NCBI GenBank assembly: GCA_964406575.1
Contig: CAYOSH010000033.1
Span: 1-43,943 of the forward strand
DNA: 43,943 nucleotides
Origin: WTAW01 sp964406575
Lineage (GTDB): Bacteria > Acidobacteriota > Aminicenantia > Aminicenantales > Aminicenantaceae
Direction: 5' to 3'
The notes under the pieces were generated by a model. That model searched no databases. It was not told the DNA's origin and saw nothing but the letters and a program-made list of their open reading frames with translations. Made by a program: the position numbers and the translations under genes. Shown one piece after another: positions 1-9,143 of the stretch (its first letter is position 1; each line of letters opens with the position of its first letter).

Positions 1-12
1 GAGCCATTTCCA

Positions 13-34
13 TCCACGGACTCACGTCCGTGGA
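13..34. repeat. Perfect hairpin, 9-bp stem, 4-nt loop
   Basis: TCCACGGAC at 13-21 is exactly complementary to GTCCGTGGA at 26-34, with loop TCAC. No T-run follows on either strand, so it is not a clear intrinsic terminator. It could belong to a gene lying left of the window or be a short dispersed palindrome. Confidence 0.6.
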
Positions 35-326
35 ATTTAAACAGGTAGTATTAAAGATGAAAAATATTCTTCCTGATGGCTGAGCAAGTTGTTCAAATGA
101 GAGGATATAAAGGGCAGGATCGACATCTCCAGGATATTTTGATACTAGCAGAAGGCGTGATGCTAGAATGATCACAAGCAAAAACACAAAAAAATTTTTT
201 GGAAAAAGAGAAGTGTTTTGCTTTAATGAATTGATTTGCAATGCACTTTTTCCATTTTCTTAGATATATATCTTTTTAGCAAGAATGAGTCAAGCAGGGA
301 AAAGAAGGGAAAAGAAATAAAAACCG
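35..326. other. Intergenic stretch with nothing recognisable
   Basis: A+T-rich DNA with no convincing coding frame, promoter or repeat. The nearest structured elements are the hairpin at 13-34 and the fold beginning at 327. Confidence 0.5.
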
Positions 327-368
327 GATGCCAAAGGATACAGAATCCTGTGTCCGTATAGGCATCTA
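327..368. ncRNA. Two-tier stem-loop, candidate structured RNA element
   Basis: The outer stem pairs GGATGCC (327-333) with GGCATCT (362-368), including one G-U pair. The inner stem pairs GGATACAG (337-344) with CTGTGTCC (349-356), also with one G-U pair, and closes on the loop AATC. The asymmetric internal loop is AAA against GTATA. Together with the fold at 481-532 it may belong to one structured RNA of about 200 nt. The strand is undetermined and no known RNA family was recognised. Confidence 0.4.
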
Positions 369-480
369 TCCCACTAAGAGAATCCCAAATCTGTGAATTA
401 GAGTTTTTGCGTTAATCCAAACAAGCGTCGCTAAAAGATAAAGACTCCTTCAGGCTATCTGCGCAAGTCCACGTATTAAA

Positions 481-532
481 GGAGCCTTGCTGAAATGCCT
501 CAGGAAGGCTCCAAGTTTGTATACCTGAGGCA
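481..532 (+). ncRNA. H-type pseudoknot-like fold
   Basis: Two perfect stems interleave. GGAGCCTT (481-488) pairs with AAGGCTCC (505-512), and TGCCTCAGG (496-504) pairs with CCTGAGGCA (524-532). The order S1-S2-S1'-S2' with no bases between 504 and 505 is the geometry of a coaxially stacked H-type pseudoknot, with loops of 7 nt and 11 nt. The same pairings could instead be two mutually exclusive hairpins. CTCCTT at 445-450 can also compete for AAGGAG at 479-484. The pairing is seen directly; function as an RNA is inference. Confidence 0.45.
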
Positions 533-666
533 CCCCACTCTCCCACCCCATATTAATCATTAGATTCAATAAGTTAGAGCAATTCTCTTGAAATTTCTGT
601 GTTATCTGACTTCGTTACCGAAGAGGACAAAATTGCTATGCAGTGTTGACTCCGAATCAGATTCTG

Positions 667-962
667 TTATTTTTTCACATTGACCCGAAGCATTGGCCAA
701 TCATTGGTGCCATCGTAATGGTCAGGGTCTGTTTCCTGTTGCATGTTCCCGTGAATGTCAACTGAGATTTCCCATCAAGTCATTCATTATAAATAAGCGA
801 TATGTTTCCCTCCTCTGACGCATTATCTCTACTCCCGTCCTTTGCCTTTTGTTCAATATTTGCCGTAAAGCATGGATTTTTCATGCCTTTAATGAGTTCT
901 AAGATCGCGACAGCCTCTTCCACATTGAGATTACTCAGGAGAATGTAGTAGAATACAATAAA
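667..962 (-). pseudogene. Decayed C-terminal remnant of an unidentified gene
   Basis: A minus-strand frame is open from 962 down to an in-frame TGA at 780-782 and reads as plausible protein (motif VEEAVAILELIKGM). It continues past that stop in the same frame, and a second frame then takes over (motif DHYDGTNDWPMLRV) and ends at the TAA at 667-669. One in-frame stop, one apparent frameshift and no start codon suggest a degraded gene whose 5' part is lost next to the ClC gene. The family was not recognised. Chance open frames in A+T-rich DNA are the alternative. Confidence 0.35.
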
Positions 963-974
963 TTAACTTGGATT

Positions 975-3056
975 TTGAGACACTTGCAAGCACATGCCAT
1001 TTCTTTCTCAATACGCCGTATTCTTGTCAATGAAATTAAGCGCCTAAGAAAAACTGAACACACCTTTATGGTTGTGGTTGCTGTCATCATTGGCATAGCC
1101 GGTGGATTTGGAGCAATATTTTTCCGTTTCGCAATTCGCATTTTTCAAGGGCTTTTCTTCGGATCGTGGCATTACACCCTGGCTTATGTATTGCAGCGGC
1201 CCTGGTATGTGAAACTTTGTGCACCCGCCCTAGGTGGTTTGGTTGTCGGCCCGATCGTCTATCACTTTGCTCGAGAAGCAAAAGGTCATGGAGTGCCCGA
1301 AGTCATGGAGTCCATTGTCAAGCAGGCAGGAGCTATCCATCCCCGGGTAATGATTGCAAAAGTAATGGCCTCTGCCGTATCTATCGGCTCGGGCGGTTCG
1401 GTTGGAAGGGAAGGCCCCATCGTGCAAATCGGCTCTGCTATCGGGTCCGCCATCGGCCAAGTTTTAAAAGTTACCGGCCCTCGTCTTCGCACTCTAGTCG
1501 CTTGTGGAACTGCTGCCGGCATTGCCGGCACTTTTAACGCTCCCATCGCCGGAGCACTTTTTGCCATGGAAATCATCCTAAGCGATTTTGGCATTTCTCA
1601 GTTCAGCCCCATCGTTATTTCATCAGTTTCTGCCACGGTGATTTCCCGCCATTTCTTAGGAGACTTTCCTGCCTTTGTCATTCCCAAATACCAATTGGTG
1701 AGCGTATTCGAAATGATACCCTATGCCATTCTGGGTATTTTAGCGGCCTTCACAGCTCTAGCATTCATTAATCTGTTATACAAGACGGAAGATCTTTTCG
1801 AAATGCTTCGGATCCCAAACTTTTTGAAGCCAGCCACAGGTGGATTGTGCATCGGCGCCATTGGAATTTACTTCCCTCATATTTTTGGAGTGGGGTATGA
1901 AACGATTGATTTAGCCCTGCAATCTTCTCTGGCATGGTATTTTCTATTGCTTTTAATAGGGTTGAAATTAATGGCGACATCCATAACCATCGGTTCTGGC
2001 GGATCTGGCGGTATTTTTGCGCCATCGCTATTCCTGGGTGCATCGCTCGGTGGATTCGTTGGCACAGTGGTTCATAGCCTGATGCCTGCTTCCACTGCAT
2101 CTCCAGGGGCGTATGCCTTAGTTGGAATGGGCGCAGTTGCAGCGGGGGCGATGCACGCGCCGATAACTTCCATCCTGATCATTTTTGAATTGACGGATGA
2201 TTATAGAATCATTCTGCCATTGATGATTGCTTGTATTATTAGTGTTTTAATCACCACCCGACTCAAAAAGGACTCTATCTATACACTCAAATTATCACGG
2301 AGGGGGCTCAACCTTTTTCGGGGGCAGGAAGTCAATGTTTTACGATCTCTGAAAGTATCACAGGTGATGAGTACAGATTGCGAGCGGATCTCTATCGATA
2401 CACCCTTCCACAGCATAATGGACTTAACGGTTAAAAGTCCGCATTCTGATTTTTTCGTAATTGATAAAGATGGACATCTCTTAGGTGTGGTTTCTATTCA
2501 CGATGTGCGAAAAGTTCTCCGCGAATCAGAAGTCTTGGATTCTCTCGTTCTTGCTTACGATTTATTAACCCCGATTCACTACTATTTTACGCCCGGAGAC
2601 AGCTTAGACATTATTATGAAAACTTTTAGTGAGCTGAATATTGATGAATTACCCGTCGTAAACAACGATAGTGAAAGAATTTTTATTGGCACGATTTCCA
2701 AAAATGATGTCATCGAGGTTTACAATAACGAGATGCTTAAACGTGATACGGTTTCTTCGGTTTCCAGCTATATCAGTTCTCTTCACAAATTAAAACAGGT
2801 TCAACTCATAGATGGCCAGGTTTTGAGTGAAATCGAAATTCCCAGTGAGTTTATCAATAAAACCTTGAGAGAGTTAAATTTAAGGAATCGATTTGGTGTG
2901 GATGTGGTTCTCATTAAACAGAAAAGCAACAAGATAAAGGATGAAAGGGATATTGTGCTCCCTAAACCTGACTACCGTTTTCAATCGGGAGATTCCATTT
3001 TGATCTTAGGTTCGCTCGGGGGATTGAAGAATTTCGCAAACAAGGAACCAGAGTAA
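975..3056 (+). CDS. ClC-family chloride channel/transporter with CBS pair and TrkA-C domain
   Basis: Integral membrane protein moving chloride or similar anions. The ClC core covers about residues 30-440. Signature loops are GHGVPE (104-109), GSGGSVGREGP (138-148, gating glutamate E146), FNAP (187-190), GSGGSGGIFAP (340-350) and a tyrosine at 436 in the place of the E. coli central Tyr445. The position of the E. coli internal proton glutamate E203 is isoleucine here (I200), so strict H+ coupling is doubtful. Two CBS domains follow at about 460-600 and a TrkA-C/RCK_C-like domain at about 615-690, pointing to ligand control. The 5' end is uncertain: the longest frame starts with TTG at 975, and the first ATG is at 1068 without a good ribosome site. 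It converges with the next gene. Confidence 0.93.
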   Translation: MRHLQAHAISFSIRRILVNEIKRLRKTEHTFMVVVAVIIGIAGGFGAIFFRFAIRIFQGLFFGSWHYTLAYVLQRPWYVKLCAPALGGLVVGPIVYHFAREAKGHGVPEVMESIVKQAGAIHPRVMIAKVMASAVSIGSGGSVGREGPIVQIGSAIGSAIGQVLKVTGPRLRTLVACGTAAGIAGTFNAPIAGALFAMEIILSDFGISQFSPIVISSVSATVISRHFLGDFPAFVIPKYQLVSVFEMIPYAILGILAAFTALAFINLLYKTEDLFEMLRIPNFLKPATGGLCIGAIGIYFPHIFGVGYETIDLALQSSLAWYFLLLLIGLKLMATSITIGSGGSGGIFAPSLFLGASLGGFVGTVVHSLMPASTASPGAYALVGMGAVAAGAMHAPITSILIIFELTDDYRIILPLMIACIISVLITTRLKKDSIYTLKLSRRGLNLFRGQEVNVLRSLKVSQVMSTDCERISIDTPFHSIMDLTVKSPHSDFFVIDKDGHLLGVVSIHDVRKVLRESEVLDSLVLAYDLLTPIHYYFTPGDSLDIIMKTFSELNIDELPVVNNDSERIFIGTISKNDVIEVYNNEMLKRDTVSSVSSYISSLHKLKQVQLIDGQVLSEIEIPSEFINKTLRELNLRNRFGVDVVLIKQKSNKIKDERDIVLPKPDYRFQSGDSILILGSLGGLKNFANKEPE

Positions 3057-3118
3057 ATCCTTTTTGATGCTTTTGGGAAATTTTAGGATTCTATTTTAAT
3101 AAAAAGTGCGATAAAAAC

Positions 3119-3613
3119 TTACAAAGCCTTCAAAGTGATGTTTTTGTTATCATCTATGGATAAAGAAAATTTACGTGTCTCATCGGTACAGCTCCATGTT
3201 TTTACGAGACCCATAGCTTTGAACTCCATTTCTGGGATGTTGTACTCTTCAGTAAATTTTTGTACAAATTCTTCTGCGCTCATGGCTCCGGCATCAAAAA
3301 GGATCGCTACAGTTTTGTATTGAAATTTAATATAGACGACTTTTCCACTCTCATCATAATTTAACTCTATCTTGTTTCCCATACTGCTGAATTCATTATC
3401 CAGTTGGATGAGATCTCGATATTCCGATGGCTCGATGGAAATGTATTGCGCCACTTGGTCAGACTTCAACTTCTGGTAGAGTTGATTGACTTCGTTTTTT
3501 CCCATCCCAAGGTAAAATCCTTTAAGGTTTAGAGGATCAGGGTCATCTGAATAAGAAAAAAGTTGAACTCCTGATAGTGTACATACAAGCAATACAAAAA
3601 ATAGTCTTTTCAT
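3119..3613 (-). CDS. Secreted hypothetical protein, 164 aa
   Basis: Starts with a clear signal peptide (residues 1 to about 20, lysine-arginine then a hydrophobic stretch) and has an AGGAGG ribosome site ahead of the ATG. The mature part is a small acidic domain with no motif I recognise. It is predicted to be exported to the periplasm and has no cysteines suggesting lipidation. It converges on the ClC gene with 62 bases between the stops and stands alone, so context gives no function. Confidence 0.75.
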   Translation of the reverse strand: MKRLFFVLLVCTLSGVQLFSYSDDPDPLNLKGFYLGMGKNEVNQLYQKLKSDQVAQYISIEPSEYRDLIQLDNEFSSMGNKIELNYDESGKVVYIKFQYKTVAILFDAGAMSAEEFVQKFTEEYNIPEMEFKAMGLVKTWSCTDETRKFSLSIDDNKNITLKAL

Positions 3614-4157
3614 TCCGCCTCCTTTTACAAATAAAAGCGCTTTCTCTCCTATTGTCTTTGATACTATAAATTTTTAATTAAATTGAGCCTCAGATAAAAT
3701 CGTTCTCTTGAACATGTATTTAGAGAGCTTTCGATCCAGCTCGGTCAAATAAAGATTCCAAGTCAGTATACGTTTTTATTCTTGAATTGACAATTCAGCA
3801 AAAGAAAATCATCAATGCAAATTTAAATATCTCCAAATCCGTGTTGAATCACATATCAAATGCTCAGATTGGTGATTTCGAAAACACCCCCATTTTTCTC
3901 CAGTACCCTTGATAAACATGAATCAGCTCTATTACGGCCAAGTAAGAGTAATCCTGATCCCATGATCCAGATTACGACTTTCCTGCTTTACGCTGCATGA
4001 TTGAAAACAGAGGGGCTTTTTTATATAGTGATATCATGTACGGTGCGCCTTGTCAGGAAAGGAACGCCAAAGACATCCTCTTTAAACAAAGAAAGGGACT
4101 AGCCTTTTACCGAACAAGGTCTGTTCATTCCTCATCAAATCTGAAAAAGGAGACGAG
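3614..4157. other. 544-base intergenic region, no gene seen
   Basis: Separates two divergent genes and must hold both promoters. A 63-codon stop-free frame lies at about 3713-3911 on the plus strand but has no start codon or ribosome site, so it is not called. The last bases hold the AAAGGAG ribosome site of the S9 peptidase gene. Confidence 0.6.
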
Positions 4158-6785
4158 ATGATTAGAAATAGGATTGTTTCGCTGGTTTCCTTCATATTAC
4201 TGGTATTATTACTGGGTATATTCTGCCATAGCTATGTGCAGGATGAAGAAAAGACCGTAAAAATGGCGGTCCCCTCATGGCTGCTCCTCGGCCCGGCAGC
4301 GACACCTCTGCCAGCCTTTCACCAAGAGACGCCAGAGGGCTTCGGAATTGAGGACCTATTGAAATTCGGAAGCACAGACATTGCCTCGCTTCAGCCAGAG
4401 AATGGCCAGGCCGTATTCATGCCCGACGGCGCCAGGATTGTATGGAAGCCTGTTCAGACCGAAGACGGAGAGATTCAGCTCCCAAGGTTCCCCAGTGCTC
4501 CTTCCACGGCTTACCTCTGTGCCTACCTGGACGTCAAACGCTGGACTAAAGCTGTTCTCAGCGTCAGAAGTCCTCAGGTCTTCCAGCTGTTCTTAAACGG
4601 GAAGACGGTATCCACGAAATCCAAAGTCAATAGTGTCGAAACGGGAGAAAAGGCTTCTGAAGGGAAGGAACTATCCGCCAACCTCATGCTGGAAACCGGG
4701 GTTCATTGCCTGATCATCAAGACCGTTTTCGATCCCGACTCCAACACTGATTGGAGCCTCCATACGGTTCTAGCTATCGATGAAAAATACATCGCCACGA
4801 ATCCAGAGTTGAGGCTCACTCCTGAGCCCCGTATGAGCATAGGCCTCCTCCTGGATGGTCCTAAGGCCACCGGGGTATCTGTATCCCCCGATGGAGAACT
4901 GGCAGCTCTTTCTCTCAGCCGTTCCCTGCCTCCCGCCGATGACTCAGAAAACTGGCTGGAATTACGGCGCACAGAAGACGGCGAACTGATCCAAACCTAC
5001 AGAGGAGGGACATCGATTGCATCCGTCGATTGGGCACCAATGGGCCGAAAATTCGCCTACGTTAGCCACGACAAAGAACAAGGCACACTCTGGATAGTGG
5101 ATCTGGACAAAGGGAGGACTTGGCCTCTCTTGGAGAATGTTAAGCATCTCGGTTCCCACGTCTGGACTCCGGATGGCCAATTCATCGTTTACTCCGTTTC
5201 AGAAGAAGGGAAAAAAGATCTGGAGGGTATTAAAAGATTCAAGAACCTGGCCGATCGGCAATCTTGGTGGAGGAATAGAGACTATCTGTACCGGATTCAT
5301 GTTCATTCGGGTGTCCAGCAGCGTCTGACATCAGGACCTCTTGCCACTTCTCTTAATAGCATCCACCCAGACGGAAAATCGCTTCTTTTCACTCGGGAGG
5401 TCATCGACTACTCAGAACGCTCTTTCTCCAGGACAGAGCTTTACACGATCAACCTGGAATCGCTAAAGGCGGAGAAAATATGGGCCGGCTCCTGGTTCAG
5501 AGAGGCCCAGTGGAATCCTTCAGGCACAAAACTATTGGTCTTGGGAGGACCGTCCACTTTCGGAACAGTCGGGATGAATGTCCCCGAAGGGATGATCCCC
5601 AACGATTACGACACTCAAGCCTATCTGTTTGATCCTTCCACAAAAAAGGTCGAGCCCATCTCCAAGGATTTCGACCCGGCAATAGACAGTGCCCGATGGA
5701 GCAAATCACTAAATAGCATCTATTTCGTGAGCACAGACCGGTCATTCCGAAATCTTTACAAATATGACGTGAATAAAAAGACATACACCTTGATTGACAC
5801 CGGAGTCGAAGTCATAGGAAGTTTTGATATCGCTGAAAACGCCCCTGTGGCTCTGTATACCGGAACGAGCGCGACCGTCCCGCCCAAAGCCTACGTGATC
5901 GAATTGGATACAGGGAATTTCCGGCTTCTTCATGATCCTGGCAAGAAGGATTTCGCCACTGTAAACTTTGGAGACGTAAAACGCTGGACGTTCACCAACA
6001 AAAAGGGTGTGGAAATCGAAGGCCGTGTCTACTATCCCCCCGGCTTTGATCCTGAACGCAAGTATCCATGCATTGTTCACTATTACGGGGGCACATCGCC
6101 CGTGGATCGCAGCTTCGGAGGTAGATACCCAAACAATCTTTATGCTGCCCAGGGCTATGTCGTCTATGTGCTCCAACCCAGCGGCGCAACAGGATTCGGG
6201 CAGGCTTTTTCCGCCCTTCATGTGAACGACTGGGGAAAGATTGTGGCCGATGAGATCATCACCGGAACGAAAAAATTTTTAGCCGCCCATTCATTTGTCG
6301 ATCCTGAGAGAATCGGCTGCATAGGGGCATCTTTCGGCGGTTTCATGACCATGCTCCTCCTGACCAAGACAGATATGTTCGCTTCCGCTATCGCCCATGC
6401 GGGGATCAGCTCCATATCCAGCTATTGGGGCGAAGGCTACTGGGGATACGCCTACAGCAGCGTGGCGACAGCTGAGAGTTACCCCTGGAATAGAAAAGAC
6501 ATCTACATTGACCAGAGCCCGCTGTTCGCCGCCGATAAGATAACCACACCATTGCTTTTGCTCCACGGCTCGGTCGATACCAACGTGCCTCCGGGGGAGA
6601 GCACACAGTTGTTCACCGCCCTGAAAGTATTGGGCCGGGATGTGGAGTACATTCAAGTATTGGATCAGAATCATCACATCATGACGTACAACAAAAGGAT
6701 CCTCTGGACCAAAAGCATCTTGGCCTGGTTCGATCGCTGGCTCAAGCATCAGCCTGAATGGTGGAACGACCTCTATCCTGAGTAA
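4158..6785 (+). CDS. Exported prolyl-oligopeptidase-family (S9) serine peptidase
   Basis: An 875-aa peptidase of the S9 family (dipeptidyl/acylaminoacyl peptidase type), which cleaves peptides at an alpha/beta-hydrolase site capped by a beta-propeller. Residues 8-24 form a hydrophobic export signal. Residues about 30-230 look like a beta-rich domain, and about 230-600 carry TolB/WD40-like repeats (recurrent DG and SPDG turns). The catalytic domain spans about 640-870, with nucleophile S725 in GASFGG (723-728), D807 in HGSVDTNVPP and H839 in DQNHH. A strong AAAGGAG precedes the ATG. It is monocistronic as far as can be seen. Its role is probably peptide scavenging in the periplasm. A second, smaller S9-type protein lies at 36194-37294. 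Confidence 0.92.
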   Translation: MIRNRIVSLVSFILLVLLLGIFCHSYVQDEEKTVKMAVPSWLLLGPAATPLPAFHQETPEGFGIEDLLKFGSTDIASLQPENGQAVFMPDGARIVWKPVQTEDGEIQLPRFPSAPSTAYLCAYLDVKRWTKAVLSVRSPQVFQLFLNGKTVSTKSKVNSVETGEKASEGKELSANLMLETGVHCLIIKTVFDPDSNTDWSLHTVLAIDEKYIATNPELRLTPEPRMSIGLLLDGPKATGVSVSPDGELAALSLSRSLPPADDSENWLELRRTEDGELIQTYRGGTSIASVDWAPMGRKFAYVSHDKEQGTLWIVDLDKGRTWPLLENVKHLGSHVWTPDGQFIVYSVSEEGKKDLEGIKRFKNLADRQSWWRNRDYLYRIHVHSGVQQRLTSGPLATSLNSIHPDGKSLLFTREVIDYSERSFSRTELYTINLESLKAEKIWAGSWFREAQWNPSGTKLLVLGGPSTFGTVGMNVPEGMIPNDYDTQAYLFDPSTKKVEPISKDFDPAIDSARWSKSLNSIYFVSTDRSFRNLYKYDVNKKTYTLIDTGVEVIGSFDIAENAPVALYTGTSATVPPKAYVIELDTGNFRLLHDPGKKDFATVNFGDVKRWTFTNKKGVEIEGRVYYPPGFDPERKYPCIVHYYGGTSPVDRSFGGRYPNNLYAAQGYVVYVLQPSGATGFGQAFSALHVNDWGKIVADEIITGTKKFLAAHSFVDPERIGCIGASFGGFMTMLLLTKTDMFASAIAHAGISSISSYWGEGYWGYAYSSVATAESYPWNRKDIYIDQSPLFAADKITTPLLLLHGSVDTNVPPGESTQLFTALKVLGRDVEYIQVLDQNHHIMTYNKRILWTKSILAWFDRWLKHQPEWWNDLYPE

Positions 6786-7013
6786 ATACAAAAATGTTCG
6801 AATTTACGTCTCACAATCGGAGTTTTAAGGTCATAATTTGGAGCATCTTTGATTTTACCTCAATATCTGCACTAAGATACCGAGAAAATAAGAATTTCAA
6901 TTTTTATCAATTCTTTTGCCGAATAAGGCAAAAAAGGATTAGCTGACAGGGATTTAAATGACGCATTAGGACCGTTTGCGCATATACATAAACTGCTTTT
7001 AAAGGAGGGAATA

Positions 7014-7541
7014 ATGGAGTGGCATGATCTGTTAGCAGACGGCTACAATCGACTTCCTGATTTTTTGGAACATGTGCTGAGAGGGCTTTCCCGGAAAGAC
7101 CTTAATTGGCAGCCTCGTGACGACTGCAACAGCATTGGCTGGCTAGTCTGGCATCTGACGCGCCAGCAAGACTCTCAGATTGCCGCATTAATAGGCGAGG
7201 AACAGTTGTGGACCAAAGACGGCTGGCATTCAAAGTTCAACCGCACTTCCGACCCTAAGGATAACGGTTTCGGCCACACTCCAGAGCAAGTGGCAGCCTT
7301 CAGATCTCCGGACCCCAAGATTTTACTTGACTATCTCCGAGCCGTAGTGGAGCGGTCTAAGCAATATATTCTAAGCTTGTCAAAAAATGACTTGGATCGG
7401 GAACTTGAAGAGCCTTGGTTCCAGCCGCTGCCAACAGTCGGTGTGCGCCTGATAAGCATCCTGGACGACAGTGTGCTTCACGCAGGCCAGGCGGCCTATG
7501 TCCGCGGCTTACTTCAAGGCAAAGGGTGGCAGAAGTATTAG
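7014..7541 (+). CDS. DinB/DUF664-like four-helix metal-binding protein
   Basis: A 175-aa protein of the DinB superfamily, which includes metal-dependent thiol S-transferases such as the mycothiol- and bacillithiol-dependent enzymes. Likely metal-ligand histidines are H47 in WLVWHL and H156 in VLHAGQ, the usual positions at the end of helix 2 and in helix 4. Length is typical. AAGGAGGG lies 6 bases ahead of the ATG. The thiol cofactor and substrate cannot be read from sequence. It is alone on the plus strand and converges with the SGNH hydrolase gene. Confidence 0.8.
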   Translation: MEWHDLLADGYNRLPDFLEHVLRGLSRKDLNWQPRDDCNSIGWLVWHLTRQQDSQIAALIGEEQLWTKDGWHSKFNRTSDPKDNGFGHTPEQVAAFRSPDPKILLDYLRAVVERSKQYILSLSKNDLDRELEEPWFQPLPTVGVRLISILDDSVLHAGQAAYVRGLLQGKGWQKY

Positions 7542-7599
7542 CTGTGGATTCATGGTTGTGAGCTGTCGTAAGTCTTATCATATAAAGGGAGTGACAGGC

Positions 7600-8592
7600 C
7601 TATTTTATAATTCCTAGAAGGCCATGATTTTTTATTTGCTGAAAGGCATTTTCTGCGATTATCTCGTACCCAAGTTTATTTGGGTGCCAATTATCTTTCT
7701 CTAAGATGTAATGACTCAATATCTCTTTCTCATTAAGGGCATCAAAAGATAAATCATTTCTCACAAGGTAGACATTTTGTTCTTTTGCAAAAGACTCTAT
7801 GGTATTTTCAGGAAGAAAGGGAATTCTAGAATGATATGTCATTAATAAGACGTTCACATTTTTCCTCTTTGCTAGCTTAATAATGTTCTTAATATCATGT
7901 TTCCATCCTTTAACAAACGCATCTTTATTTGAAATTGCAAACTTATAGATCCAGTCCTCAGGAGGATAACGCCAATAATCAGACTGCCCTAAAACAGTAT
8001 CAGGATTGAAGTAAGTATGATCGAATTTCTTGGGAAATTTCAGTTTGAATTTTATAAACAAGTATCTAAGAGCTTTGAATACTCTTAGATCATTCATAAA
8101 AATCAATAGTTTGACCTTGCGTTTCTCTTTACTATTTAAACCCAGAAATTTGTAAATGCTACTTTCACCCAATGACCATTCATTATTTATACCTGCCATC
8201 AAAATTATCAACCTGGGATTATAGTTATCTATATATCGACCTACCCTGTTAGATATTTGTGACGTATTCTGGCCAATATGGGGAGGAACGATGATTTTGA
8301 TCCAATGGTTGTTGTAGAAATTCCTCAATTTTTTTTCTAACTGTAAAGGATAGGAATCTTCTGGATCGACCCACAATCCAGCTGTTGTAGATTCTCCCAA
8401 ACAGAGTACATTGATATTTTTTGGATCAAAATCTTTATAGGAAGACATTATTTTCTTTTGATAGGAATGACCAATAATTCTTAAAAACAACTCAGCAAAA
8501 AATAAGAGAACAAAGATCACAATCACAGATGAAATAATAGCCTTGAAGATGACGCGGGAGATGCGACCTATTTTAGAAAGGAATTTTTTCAT
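7600..8592 (-). CDS. Membrane-anchored SGNH/GDSL-family hydrolase
   Basis: A 330-aa protein with an N-terminal membrane anchor (about residues 14-40) and an SGNH hydrolase domain facing the periplasm. Block I is GEST with nucleophile S68, block III is the GINN motif, and block V is DNWHP with D300 and H303. Such enzymes are esterases or deacetylases, often acting on cell-surface glycans. The ATG at 8592 is preferred over an in-frame TTG one codon earlier. The gene is visibly richer in A+T than its neighbours, with heavy use of AAA, ATA and TTA codons, which suggests separate acquisition. The substrate is unknown. Confidence 0.82.
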   Translation of the reverse strand: MKKFLSKIGRISRVIFKAIISSVIVIFVLLFFAELFLRIIGHSYQKKIMSSYKDFDPKNINVLCLGESTTAGLWVDPEDSYPLQLEKKLRNFYNNHWIKIIVPPHIGQNTSQISNRVGRYIDNYNPRLIILMAGINNEWSLGESSIYKFLGLNSKEKRKVKLLIFMNDLRVFKALRYLFIKFKLKFPKKFDHTYFNPDTVLGQSDYWRYPPEDWIYKFAISNKDAFVKGWKHDIKNIIKLAKRKNVNVLLMTYHSRIPFLPENTIESFAKEQNVYLVRNDLSFDALNEKEILSHYILEKDNWHPNKLGYEIIAENAFQQIKNHGLLGIIK

Positions 8593-8782
8593 CAATTATT
8601 CATGTTATCATAAAATGCAAAGATCGGCATCCGCCCATGAGCCTCTCCGGGAGAGATAACCTGCTCTCTAATACGCGATAGCTTTTTAAAGCATATTTAT
8701 CAGTTCTTTTCGACTAAAATAATAGAATGCTTAATTGAAATGGTCCATGCCTATTGATTTAAAAAGATAGGGGTGTTTATAC

Positions 8783-9001
8783 ATGAGAACCGCACTGGAC
8801 AGAAAGGGAAAGCGAATTACGCATTACCTTATAGGAATTCCTCTTGCCACCGTTATGATTGTTATAAACATTGTGTTAATTTCTTGGCTTTTTCATGTTT
8901 TGTACGCCTCTTTCGTAAATGATTTGGATCATATGTCTCTCTACAGATGGGCGGAGCACTTATGCGCAATAATCAAGAGTATCATTGACAAAATATTTTA
9001 A
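8783..9001 (+). CDS. Small single-span membrane protein, 72 aa
   Basis: A short basic N-terminus (RKGKR) is followed by one long hydrophobic helix at about residues 16-45 and an amphipathic tail. The purine-rich stretch before the ATG (GATAGGGG) is a weak ribosome site. No family was recognised and there are no informative neighbours. It could be a chance frame, but its composition is typical of a real small membrane protein. Confidence 0.45.
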   Translation: MRTALDRKGKRITHYLIGIPLATVMIVINIVLISWLFHVLYASFVNDLDHMSLYRWAEHLCAIIKSIIDKIF

Positions 9002-9143
9002 GATTTAATTTGATCAAAATCAGATTGGATGGAGCATCTAAAAATAGCCTTTGAAAAGGCTGAAGCGAACAGAATATCCGGACGTACGTGTTGATCGATA
9101 TCAACGAAGTGCGCAGGGATGAGGGATTTAATTTTTTGTTAGT

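Noticed and set aside
1..974. Possible tmRNA, 6S RNA or RNase P RNA in the structured left region
   Set aside because: None of their conserved sequence motifs was found, despite the pseudoknot-like fold.
3713..3911. 63-codon open frame in the 3614-4157 spacer
   Set aside because: No start codon or ribosome site; length is expected by chance in A+T-rich DNA.
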